Positions 15,548-24,100 of a stretch of 35,494 nucleotides of DNA are shown one piece after another. A model generated the notes under the pieces. That model did no database searches and was not told where the DNA came from. It saw only the letters and a program-made list of their open reading frames with translations. Made by a program: the position numbers and the translations under genes. The stretch's first letter is position 1. Each line of letters starts with the position of its first letter. This DNA is from JADJPL01 sp964607915 (GTDB lineage: Bacteria; Bacteroidota; Bacteroidia; Chitinophagales; Saprospiraceae), in assembly GCA_964607915.1 (NCBI GenBank), contig CAZSMU010000022.1, forward strand, positions 1-35,494, read 5' to 3'.

Positions 15548-16285
15548 TCAGAGGGCTTTTTCCTGTTTTTTGAGTGGCTCTTTTTTGCGTGTTTCTTTTA
15601 ATTCAAAGGAGAACCCCTCCTCTAAAAGTTCCTGATAGCGGCGTTCGTCGAACATATACAGGCGGGCTGGGCGGTGGGCCACGCCTTCCTGGGTTTCCCC
15701 CAGGTCAATCAGGAAGCCCATAGACAGGATTTTTTTTCTGAAATTGCGCTTGTCGAGTTCCGTCTCCAGGATAGCCTCGTAGAGATGTTGCAGCTCCGTC
15801 AGGGTGAATTTGGGGGGCAGCAATTCGAAGCCGACCGGGCGGGAGCGCACCAGCCACTTCAGCCGGTTGAAACACGCTTGTAGGATTTCCCGGTGGTCGA
15901 AACCGAGAGCAGGAATTTGCGAAATCGAGTGCCACTTGGCCTTCAGCGCAATAGAAGCCACTTGCAGAGAATAATTGCTGATTTTGATGAGAGAAAAATA
16001 GGCCACGGTGATGACCCGTCCGAAGGCATGGCGGTCAACCTCTCCGAACGTATGCACCTGCTCGAGATATACGTTGCGCAGCCCCGTGAGTTCGAACAGG
16101 ACCCGCTGCGCAGCCGTGTCGAGGTCTTCATCGGGATAGACAAAGTAGCCTGGCAGAGCCCAATATCCGAGATAGGGCTCCTCCCCGCGCTTGATGAGCA
16201 GGACTTTGAGGTCGCCCTCATCAAAACCGAAGATTACGTTGTCAACCGTGAAGGCCGACTTAAAAAAAGTATCAAAATGACTCAT
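15548..16285 (-). CDS. Nudix-fold transcriptional regulator (NrtR/AraR-like)
   Basis: A 245-residue protein with a Nudix domain (about 5-140) and a C-terminal winged-helix domain (about 150-225; FTLTELQHLYEAIL, then RNFRKKIL). The Nudix box is degenerate: where catalytic members have REVxEExG, this reads RVLFELTG, losing the metal-binding glutamates. That fits the regulator branch, in which the domain senses a sugar or NAD-related ligand and represses transcription rather than hydrolysing. The ligand and targets are unknown. Its promoter region contains two short palindromes (16482-16496 and 16577-16593) that could be its own operators. It precedes lepA by 127 bp, which holds a separate lepA promoter. 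Confidence 0.85.
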   Translation of the reverse strand: MSHFDTFFKSAFTVDNVIFGFDEGDLKVLLIKRGEEPYLGYWALPGYFVYPDEDLDTAAQRVLFELTGLRNVYLEQVHTFGEVDRHAFGRVITVAYFSLIKISNYSLQVASIALKAKWHSISQIPALGFDHREILQACFNRLKWLVRSRPVGFELLPPKFTLTELQHLYEAILETELDKRNFRKKILSMGFLIDLGETQEGVAHRPARLYMFDERRYQELLEEGFSFELKETRKKEPLKKQEKAL

Positions 16286-16481
16286 CGTATCTGCTCAAGT
16301 GTGCGGCAGGTGGCATCCTCGCTGCTTGCGCCAGCCTTGCGGGAGGGGGTCGACGAGGATGAAGCTCCCTTCCTCTTTTGCACGGTAGGGGCGGCAACCA
16401 GCGAAATAATGACTTATGGCGAGGGCTCAGGGAGGAGGGAAAAGAGTTATTTTTTATCCACCCAAAATCTTTTTGAGAGAG

Positions 16482-16496
16482 TCTAACCTGGTTAGA
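16482..16496. promoter_or_regulatory. Palindrome upstream of the Nudix regulator
   Basis: TCTAAC-CTG-GTTAGA is a perfect 6-bp inverted repeat about 200 bp upstream of the regulator start. It is a candidate operator, by position only. Confidence 0.3.
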
Positions 16497-16517
16497 TGAA
16501 TCAAAAAGGCAAAGTGT

Positions 16518-16570
16518 GGGCAAAAAAGAGTCTTTTTGACCCCGTGATGATTCCCCTCGCAACAAGTCCC
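16518..16570. repeat. Right half of the palindromic repeat (R4)
   Basis: CTTTTTGACCCC and CCCCTCGCAACAAGT are in the family order. A degraded left half may lie at 16333-16356 (CTTGCGGGAGGGGGTC, then GACGAGG), about 180 bp away, as if the copy had been split by an insertion. Confidence 0.6.
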
Positions 16571-16576
16571 CTGTTT

Positions 16577-16593
16577 AGTGTACTTGTTACACT
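16577..16593. promoter_or_regulatory. Second palindrome upstream of the Nudix regulator
   Basis: AGTGTA-CTTGT-TACACT is a perfect 6-bp inverted repeat with a 5-nt spacer, just after repeat R4. It is a candidate operator, with no further support. Confidence 0.3.
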
Positions 16594-16763
16594 TAGGCGA
16601 AGGAACGGAATTAAACCTTTTTTTCCAAATAAAAAGCCCTTTTTTGGTTTTTTTGCATTGGTTTTCGAAATTTTAACATTCAAATACATCTCGAAGCCTC
16701 TTTTCATTTTGTATCCCGCTCCTATTAGACTTATTGGGAAGGCTCTAGGAAGTTAGAGTGGCG

Positions 16764-17648
16764 TTAGTTCACCTCGAGGTAGGGCGCCCATTGCGGGATT
16801 TTTTCGGCGGGGATAGCAGGGATGGCCAGTAAATCCTCGACTGTGCGGAAAGGGCCGTGTTGTGTCCTGTAGGCTATCATTGCCCGGGCCAGTTTATATC
16901 CGATGTAAGGGTGAGCCCCCAGTTCTTCCAGTCCGGCCCTATTGAGGGGCAGCTTCCGGACAGGCCCGGAGAGTTCCAGACAAGGCGACAGCACCTGAAA
17001 CACGGAGTCCCGCAACCCATATACTTCCCCCACTTGGGCGATCTGTACGAATCCGCCCAGCCGCTCCCGAAACCGGACGATACGGCCCGCCAAGGTAGGG
17101 CCGATACCCGGCAGCCGTTCCCACTCTGCCGAATCGGCGGCATTGATGGCCAGCGGGCGGCAAGGGCGTTTTTCCTGCGGCAGCGAAGTAGTCCGGGCAG
17201 GAGACGGCAAAGTATCTACGTGCTGGGGCAGACGGATGAAAGGTTTCAGGCGTTCAAACCAGACCTCTGTCATGCCGTATAGTTTTCGGATATCCTCTGT
17301 TTTTCGGAAGCGCCCCCCTTTTTCCACATAGCGGCCCCAATTTTTGGCTAATCCGGGGGGCAGCCCCATCTGTCGCAAGCCCTGTTCCTCTACTTGGTTG
17401 GGGTTAAAGGGGCGGAGCATAGCTTTGGAGGACCCTACAGGGGTCTTTTTATTTTCTGCGAACCGAAGCGTATCCAACTTTTGGTTTAGCCAGGCCTCCT
17501 CCTCCGCACCCCATGGCCCTGGGTCGGGATTTGGGGCAAGCCATGCGTCGGGCCATGCGAAGAGCAGGATGCTTATGCCCAGCAGCAGCAGGGCGGCCCG
17601 GCGTTCGCCTGGGGAAAAATAAGGCGTGGGATCAAGGTTGTATTTCAT
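16764..17648 (-). CDS. ComEA-like helix-hairpin-helix DNA-binding protein
   Basis: A 294-residue protein with one N-terminal membrane helix (about 16-32) and three helix-hairpin-helix units. One lies around residues 80-140 (GLPPGLAKNWGRYVEKGG). A clear one at about 170-210 contains LPGIGPTLAGRIVRFRE, and another at about 235-285 contains PYIGYKLARAMIAYR. HhH pairs bind double-stranded DNA without sequence preference; in ComEA this captures incoming DNA at the envelope. ComEA itself is shorter with one HhH pair, so this is an extended Bacteroidota version. It starts 12 nt after the comEC stop, indicating one operon for DNA uptake. Confidence 0.88.
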   Translation of the reverse strand: MKYNLDPTPYFSPGERRAALLLLGISILLFAWPDAWLAPNPDPGPWGAEEEAWLNQKLDTLRFAENKKTPVGSSKAMLRPFNPNQVEEQGLRQMGLPPGLAKNWGRYVEKGGRFRKTEDIRKLYGMTEVWFERLKPFIRLPQHVDTLPSPARTTSLPQEKRPCRPLAINAADSAEWERLPGIGPTLAGRIVRFRERLGGFVQIAQVGEVYGLRDSVFQVLSPCLELSGPVRKLPLNRAGLEELGAHPYIGYKLARAMIAYRTQHGPFRTVEDLLAIPAIPAEKIPQWAPYLEVN

Positions 17649-17660
17649 GGCAAAAGAGAG

Positions 17661-19757
17661 TTAATGCGCATCTGAAAATAGCGCTGGTGCCTGCAAGCGC
17701 CAGGCACCCTGTTCCAGGGTATAATGCGCCCTGATATCTTGCGATTTGCACCAGCGCAGGTAAAAGCTGGCGCGGGACGGGGCATTGCTGCCGTCTATGA
17801 CGACGCCCTTTTTGGGCAGCCGGGCCTCCAGGCCTTTGGGGGGCAAGTAAGGATTCCCGCGTAGGATCCAGTAGTCGGTACCCGGAGGCGGCAGGGTCCG
17901 GGCCCGGCCGTCCCAGATAAAGAAGCGCAGGCCGCGAAAGGCGATGAGAGTCCCTGTGAAAGCCAGGCCGTGCAGGGACTGTGGTCTCACCGGAGGCGCA
18001 AAGGAAAGGTTCCCGTATTGGATGTGCAAGTTGGTGCATTGGTCCAGGATTTTACCCTCCGGGCCTTCGTACCAGGCAGCGACCTTTCTGCCCTGCCAAA
18101 ACTCCAGCGCGGATGCTCCCTGTATGCCATAGCAGATCACTTCAGCGCGGCGATTGGCGCGATGAGCCTGCACGGTACGCCCGGCAGCCCCGGCCAGGAG
18201 CAGCACCAGGCATATCCACGCCCATCGTTTGCTAAAAGCCAGGCTTAGCCTGACGGCAGAGGCGAGCAATGCGTAGCCCCAACAAAGCCCCGCAAGCGAT
18301 AGCCACAGCCCTTCCACGCACTGTCCCGGTAGCCCCGCGATCCACTCCAGCGCGCCATACATCGCGGCTATACTAAGTCCCAACAGCACCCCCAACCCCT
18401 CCGGGATAAACGGAATCCCCCCAAAAAGACCTACGGCCATGCCCAGGGCCTGTATCACAGCCCCCAACGGTACCGCCACCCAGCCCGACAACAAAAACCC
18501 CAGAGGGAATTGATGAAAATAATACACGCTCAAAGGACCTGTGGCGAGTTGAGCCGCAAGTCCGACCGAAGTGAGCTTCCAGAAATATTCCACCACCCGC
18601 TGGGAAGGATTCATACCCCTGGAAATCAAAGGCTCCAAGAGTACGATGCCCCCTACAGCCAGATAGGAAAGCTGAAAACCTATATCGAAAAGCCATTGGG
18701 GTTCGTACAACAGGAGCAGGAAAGCCGAACCAAACCAGGCATTCCAGATATTGCTGGGCCTGCCCAGGGTTTTTCCTGCCAGGTACCAACTAAACATAAG
18801 CCCGGCCCGTACTACCGAGGGACCTGCCCCACAAATCAGCACATACGCCCACACCCCTGCAAATTGAGCGAGTACGCGTACCATCGTCCAGCTCTGGCCT
18901 TTGCCCGGTATTTTCAGTAGCACCCAGGTCAGGCACCAGGCTACCATGCCCACGTGCAGGCCAGACACGGCCAGTACATGCATAGCACCTGTTTTGCTGA
19001 ATACATCCCGCACCTCTACCTGCAGGGATTCCCGATTGCCGATCACCAATGCAGCTGCAATGCTGTAATGCACAGAGTCCGGAAGTGCTTCTCGGAGGCG
19101 GTCCAGGCAATACTGCCGGCTGAAAAACAGAAAAGACTGCCCTTCCGGCGACGGTTGCGAGGTATGCCGCCAGTACCCTTTCCTGCTATAGACCTCGTGC
19201 GTAATCCCGCGCCGCCTCAAAAAACCGGCATAGTTGAACGCCTCCGGGTTTGGGTTGTCGCGAACAGGACGCAGCTTACCTACTGTCCACAAGACATCCC
19301 CACCCCGAATAGACGAAGCGCTGTCTTTTTCGACGTACGCCATCACCTGCGGCAGGAAAGGCATGGTTTCACCCCCGTGTACCGCGAGTAAGCGCCCTTG
19401 TATTTGGAGGCCCCGCGGCCTTTCCCTGCATTCTTCCACCAGGATTCGAAGCGCGTGCGCAGAAGAAGAAAGGCTGTCGAGCTGTGCTTCCTGCCTTTGC
19501 AGATCCATCTGACCCGCGATATAGCGCCATTGACCCAATAAGGCGAACGAAAGGCAGCACCAGATCAGGAATACCGAGCGGAACCGGTAGGCGGAACGAT
19601 GCAGGCCCGCACAGACACTTACCGTAAACGAAAGTATCAGGAAGACAAGGGCAACACCTTCGGGGAGTTTGCTCCCGGTGTAGATTTCTCCGGCAGCGAT
19701 ACCGACGACGCAGGCGATGGAGAGGGGTAAAAATGGGATTTCCCGCCAATACAGCAT
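17661..19757 (-). CDS. comEC: ComEC/Rec2 DNA-uptake channel
   Basis: A 698-residue polytopic membrane protein that carries single-stranded DNA across the inner membrane during transformation. It has N-terminal helices, an extramembrane OB-like (DUF4131) region (about 60-200) and the ComEC core starting at ALVIGNRESL near 237 and GAMHVLAVSGLHVGMV near 260. Many hydrophobic helices run to about 525. The C-terminal ~170 residues lack the HxHxDH motif, so the metallo-beta-lactamase-like nuclease domain of many ComECs is absent. It is followed by the comEA-like gene. Confidence 0.93.
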   Translation of the reverse strand: MLYWREIPFLPLSIACVVGIAAGEIYTGSKLPEGVALVFLILSFTVSVCAGLHRSAYRFRSVFLIWCCLSFALLGQWRYIAGQMDLQRQEAQLDSLSSSAHALRILVEECRERPRGLQIQGRLLAVHGGETMPFLPQVMAYVEKDSASSIRGGDVLWTVGKLRPVRDNPNPEAFNYAGFLRRRGITHEVYSRKGYWRHTSQPSPEGQSFLFFSRQYCLDRLREALPDSVHYSIAAALVIGNRESLQVEVRDVFSKTGAMHVLAVSGLHVGMVAWCLTWVLLKIPGKGQSWTMVRVLAQFAGVWAYVLICGAGPSVVRAGLMFSWYLAGKTLGRPSNIWNAWFGSAFLLLLYEPQWLFDIGFQLSYLAVGGIVLLEPLISRGMNPSQRVVEYFWKLTSVGLAAQLATGPLSVYYFHQFPLGFLLSGWVAVPLGAVIQALGMAVGLFGGIPFIPEGLGVLLGLSIAAMYGALEWIAGLPGQCVEGLWLSLAGLCWGYALLASAVRLSLAFSKRWAWICLVLLLAGAAGRTVQAHRANRRAEVICYGIQGASALEFWQGRKVAAWYEGPEGKILDQCTNLHIQYGNLSFAPPVRPQSLHGLAFTGTLIAFRGLRFFIWDGRARTLPPPGTDYWILRGNPYLPPKGLEARLPKKGVVIDGSNAPSRASFYLRWCKSQDIRAHYTLEQGAWRLQAPALFSDAH

Positions 19758-20059
19758 ACTTTTTCATTTGGCGGGTGTTTACGGGGTAAGGGGGGCAGGT
19801 GTTTACCACGATGCCACTATGGAATAACGAATTTAGGAAGGGGTTAGTTCCGTTCAAAGGGGCTCCCGTGCATAAATCTACGGGTACTCGGTCTATGAGG
19901 ATGAGGGGTGTCTCTTCGAAGCCTTCGAGGGGCTCGCCCAAGAAATAGATGGGCGATTCGGATGGCGCAAAGACAAAAAAATGTGTTTTGTTATTCTTGA
20001 AATCATGGGCGCACTTTGAATCATACCCTGTACTTTTGTAAGGAGAACCCAAGCTGTGT
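19758..20059. other. Divergent region between comEC and the acetyltransferase
   Basis: About 300 bp. On the minus strand a frame from about 20010 to 19770 is open and reads like protein (for example FLGEPLEGFEETPLILIDRV) but has no clear start and runs out of frame into comEC, so it may be a gene remnant. A -7 promoter element for the acetyltransferase is at 20031-20038. Confidence 0.4.
20031..20038 (+). promoter_or_regulatory. -7 element of the acetyltransferase gene
   Basis: TACTTTTG matches TAnnTTTG exactly, 22 nt before the ATG at 20060. A -33 element at the usual distance is not obvious. Confidence 0.45.
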
Positions 20060-20638
20060 ATGAAAGAAAGCCTTTTTGATGTAGAAACCGCATTGATTAC
20101 GCGCCGGACTGTAGTCAGGAGGTTTCGGGAGCGCGAGGGGGCGGCATTTTTTGACTTATACCATGCCAATGCCCCCGTGCTGAGTAGTTTGCTGCCCGAG
20201 GTCGTACCTACACCCGGCACTGCCCTGGAAGCCGAATACTTTGTACGCGGCCAACTCGCTGCTTGGCTACGCCAGGAAGGCCTCCCGTTTGCGATATGGG
20301 ACAAAGAAAATGCGCGTATGATTGGTTATGTGTCCCTGACCCCATGCGCGGCCAACTGGCGCAAGGCGCAAATCACCGGGTTCATAGATAAAGACATGAA
20401 TCGCCAGGGCTTGATGACGGAAGTGCTGCAAAGCCTGCTCCAGGTCGCTTTCCGGCAGATTTCGATAGAAAAAATAGCCTTGATTATGAGTGCGGAAAAC
20501 ACTGCCGGGCAGCGCCTTGCAAAAAAATGTGGCTTTTTGCGCGAAGGGGAATTACGGGAGGAGTTTCAGCGGACCAGCGGCGAACCTATAGATGCCGTAT
20601 TGTTTGGCCTATCGCGCAGCCAGTACGAATCTTGCTGA
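20060..20638 (+). CDS. GNAT-family N-acetyltransferase (RimJ/RimL-like)
   Basis: A 192-residue protein with the layout of ribosomal-protein-type acetyltransferases. It has an N-terminal VVRRFREREGAAFFDLY strand-helix, acetyl-CoA site DKDMNRQGLMTEVLQSLL near residue 113, and the C-terminal NTAGQRLAKKCGFLREGELRE near 148. The acceptor may be a protein N-terminus or a small molecule and cannot be told from sequence. It is convergent with yraN, with only 9 bp between the two genes. Confidence 0.9.
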   Translation: MKESLFDVETALITRRTVVRRFREREGAAFFDLYHANAPVLSSLLPEVVPTPGTALEAEYFVRGQLAAWLRQEGLPFAIWDKENARMIGYVSLTPCAANWRKAQITGFIDKDMNRQGLMTEVLQSLLQVAFRQISIEKIALIMSAENTAGQRLAKKCGFLREGELREEFQRTSGEPIDAVLFGLSRSQYESC

Positions 20639-20647
20639 CCAATCGCT

Positions 20648-21013
20648 TCAATGCAGCCCCGGAAAAAAAGCATCCCGGATCAAGGTCACATGAAAATCCT
20701 TGTCGGAAAACAGGACAGCCGCCACATCGAAGCGCAGTTCGCCCGCATAGTTTGATTCGTCGCAGAAAGCAGCGGCAGCAGAGGCCAGCATGCGCTGCTT
20801 GCGCGAGGATACAAAAGCCTCCGGGGGTCCGAACCCCTCTGTTTTCCGTGCTTTGACTTCAATAAAAACCAGGACTTCGCCCTCCATTGCGATGATATCT
20901 ACTTCTGCGCGCTTGTATCTCCAGTTGCGTTTCAGGATGCGGAATCCCTGCTCGATTAAATAAGCACAAGCGGCCGTCTCCCCGCGGCTACCTTTTTTGA
21001 CCTGATTTTCCAT
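20648..21013 (-). CDS. yraN: YraN/UPF0102 family putative endonuclease
   Basis: A 121-residue protein with the restriction-endonuclease-like signature of UPF0102: G-x-x-GE near residue 10, AEVDIIA near 36 and VFIEVKARK near 49. In this fold the Glu, Asp and E-x-K residues coordinate metal. The cellular role is not established. It covers nearly the full family length. Confidence 0.93.
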   Translation of the reverse strand: MENQVKKGSRGETAACAYLIEQGFRILKRNWRYKRAEVDIIAMEGEVLVFIEVKARKTEGFGPPEAFVSSRKQRMLASAAAAFCDESNYAGELRFDVAAVLFSDKDFHVTLIRDAFFPGLH

Positions 21014-21082
21014 GCCTGAGGTATATACGGACTAAGATAGCGATACCCGGGTCAACGACGAGATTTTTTGCCCAAAACCCCA

Positions 21083-21116
21083 TAAAAAAAAAGCAGGGCA
21101 CCTGTATGGTCCCTGC
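21083..21116 (-). terminator. Terminator of the HYR/dockerin gene
   Basis: Arms GCAGGG and CCCTGC (21093-21098 and 21111-21116) are followed on the minus strand by TTTTTTTTT. The site lies about 80 nt past the stop codon at 21194. Confidence 0.75.
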
Positions 21117-21193
21117 CTCATTCCGTCCATAAACAACTATGAAAAGCTAATCTTGATTCGGTTTGTGGTTGTTGAGCGGCAGCTACGGACGGG

Positions 21194-24100
21194 TCAACCG
21201 CCGCCGGTCAAAGTCATTTTGCGCGTAGCGGTATATTCCGCTGTGGACAGCTGGTAGATGAATACCCCGGTACCGCGCAGTATATGCCGATTGATAGGCA
21301 CCTGGTTATATCCCTTGGCAAATTTTGCCCGATGCTGAAAGACTCGTCGTCCGGCAAGATCGAATATGCTGAGCTCTGCGTCCATTTCCTTGGGCAGGGT
21401 AAATCCGATAATCGTTTCGTTGCCGAAGGGGTTCGGGAAGTTCTGAAACAGATCGTAACTACCTTCGGTAAGGATTTTGCCCTGTTCGTCTTCTACGTGG
21501 AGCAGTATCTGCATCAGTTCCCCGGCCTGGTTGTATGCTTCCGAGAGCGTTGGTTGGTCCGTTACTTTGAGGGCCGTGACGAGGTTTGAACTTTGTTTTG
21601 CTTTAAAAGTCAGGCGGAACAAGACGATATCCCCTTCTGGTATCGCCGGCGCGATGCGCATCCAAATCGTGGGCAACATCCCTTTGTCCACGAGGGTAAA
21701 CCCAAAGTTTTCGAGGCTCACATCGGGCAAGGTACCCGTCTTTGTATCTACGAGTTCCAACAGTCGTTCATCGAAATCGAGGGTAAACTGGTATCCAATC
21801 ACATTTGGGAGGTCGTTGGATACAAAATCCAGGGTAAACGTCTCTCCTGCTTTAAATTTCAGGTCCTTCACGCGAACGACCATATCGCCCCCTGAGCTAC
21901 GCGACTCGCTCTTCATCAAGCTATTGGAAAGTGCCGATCCGTTGATATCGCCGATTTTTACAGCTACGAAGTTGGCTTCTGCCCCGCGGAGCTTGAAGTT
22001 CTGGAATCTTTTCACTTCCGGGAAGGCTGCCTGCAAGGGATCGTTCCCCTTGGGGAACTGAAAAGAGGCATCTACGAAGCGCCAGGATGTATTTCCATTA
22101 GGCAGCTCGGCATCTTTTCCCAGGATCAACCTCCGGAGTTTAACCATATCGAGGGTAGAGATGGTGCCAGACTTATCCATATCAGCGGCAATCCATTGAT
22201 AAGGGGAAGTGAACGGTTGGATTCCGAGCACGTGCTTGGACAACCGTACGAGGTCGGCGGTACTGACGCCATTCATTACGTCGTCGTTGCGCCTTGGGGT
22301 TACGGTATAATCATATCCGAAGGGTACATTTTTGAGTTGGAAAGCTCCGTTTATACCGGTTGAGGTCAGTAATGGTTTGTCTGCCACGATAGAAATACTC
22401 ACGTTTTCCACATCATTGCCATTTTCGGTGACAATGGCTCCTGCTACGGCGCCTGTGCCGATATCTGGTGGGCAAAGGCCGAAGTTATCGGTCAGGCGGA
22501 GGGTAGTCTGGCAGTTGCTGCTGTTGCCTGCCTGGTCGGTAGCCCATATTTCGACAGGCACCTCACCGAGGTCGGAACAATCCAGGGTCAACTGGGTAGT
22601 AGAGGGAGGGGTGAGGACTGTTCCTATGGCCCGGCGGATAGTCAGGCGGATATCCCCTTTCTCCGTACAGTTATCCGTTGTTCCGGCATCAAAGGTTTTC
22701 GCATCCACCATCGCCATAACGCCCCCCGGCATTTGCGACAAGGCCGTTGAGAGTCCTTTGATACAAACGACACTAGGGGGTTTGGTATCTTCTACGATTA
22801 CCTTGACCTGGCAACTGGTTGAGTTGCCACAGCCGTCTGTGATGCGGTAGGTGACCACTGTCGTACCAATGGGATACGTGCCACTGATGTTCGCCCCCGG
22901 CGACGCGGAGAACGGAGAGTTGTTGGAAACATACACGGTAGGGCTACAATCGGAGGCGGTGAGGGCCGGCATAAGCACCTGGGCCGACTGGCAGCCCACC
23001 GATGCGGATACTACGATATCCGCAGGGCACTGAAACGTTGGAGCGGTGCGATCTTCTACATCAATGATTTGCGAAAACTGAAAACGTCCTGCCGATTGCG
23101 GGTTAGAAGGATCATAGACGCACCAGTCAATGACCGACCAGGTGCGCACTACTTTGAAGCAGGCCGGCTGGGCGGCATCGTAGAGCTTATCTTCGTACAT
23201 TACCCCGCTCAAGCCACAAGCCGGCTGGCGCAAGATCGTAGGCTGCTGGAATCCCAGAGGAAGGTTCTGTGGGTCTGTCGAGGCCCCACAAACATCCAGT
23301 TTGATGCTCTTGGGCCACAAGATATCGGCAGCGCGCAAGTTCTGGTTGTTTTGTACGGTAATCGTTTGTGTACAACTGGAGGAAGAAATCCCGTCTGCTT
23401 TGGTTGCTTTGAACGTACGCGTAATCGTACCGCGACCACAATCGTTCAGGTTGCGCTGAACGAGGGTATCCAGCGTATATCCACACAAGGCGATTACCAC
23501 CGGGTTGCCGTACCTTGCTAGACTGGAGAGGTCGCTGTTGCATTCGACTGTTACATTGTCCGGGCAGAATACCTGGGGTAGGATAGGGTCTTTTAGGCGC
23601 ACCATGGACATACACTCGTTGTATTTGCCGAACAAATCTCCTCCCGGCTGCTCCCGCGCCGGATTGACGGGGCCGACCCCCGGGTTGACGGTATAAACCC
23701 GGAGTACGACCGGGATGGTTACGGGACCTACATCACTGCAACAGAACACTACATTGTCGTCAAACCATTCCTGGATACCCGATGTAGTCGGGGAATCATC
23801 GCCATTGATATTGTTGCAGGCACCCGTGGTCATACGCCGGACTTTGTAGTACAGGTTCACCACGCAGTTGTCGCGGCTGCCCTCATTAAAGGTACGGGCG
23901 GGAACCATAGCCGTTCCGGATTCATTGACCGATACCACCAGTTCGTCGTCACAAATAGCGATAGGGCGCTCATTATCTCCCACCGTAACGGTTGTCGTAC
24001 AGGAACGGGAGTTGCCGCAAGCATCCCAGGCAGTATAGACCACGCTATGTGTGCCAAGAGGTACGGAGGGATGAGGACCCGTCCCCACCGCGCCATAAGA

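Larger units (their letters stand above)
16286..16763. other. Intergenic region between the Nudix regulator and the comEA-like gene
   Basis: Roughly 480 bp with repeat R4, two short palindromes and A/T-rich sequence. Small ORFs here are made largely of repeat sequence and look spurious. Confidence 0.6.

Noticed and set aside
16496..16756. 86-codon plus-strand ORF
   Set aside because: It begins in repeat R4 and otherwise translates A/T-rich intergenic DNA.
19369..20304. Long minus-strand ORF covering the acetyltransferase, spacer and comEC start
   Set aside because: Most of it is out of frame with, or antisense to, two well-supported genes; only the middle part (19770-20010) looks protein-like and is reported separately.
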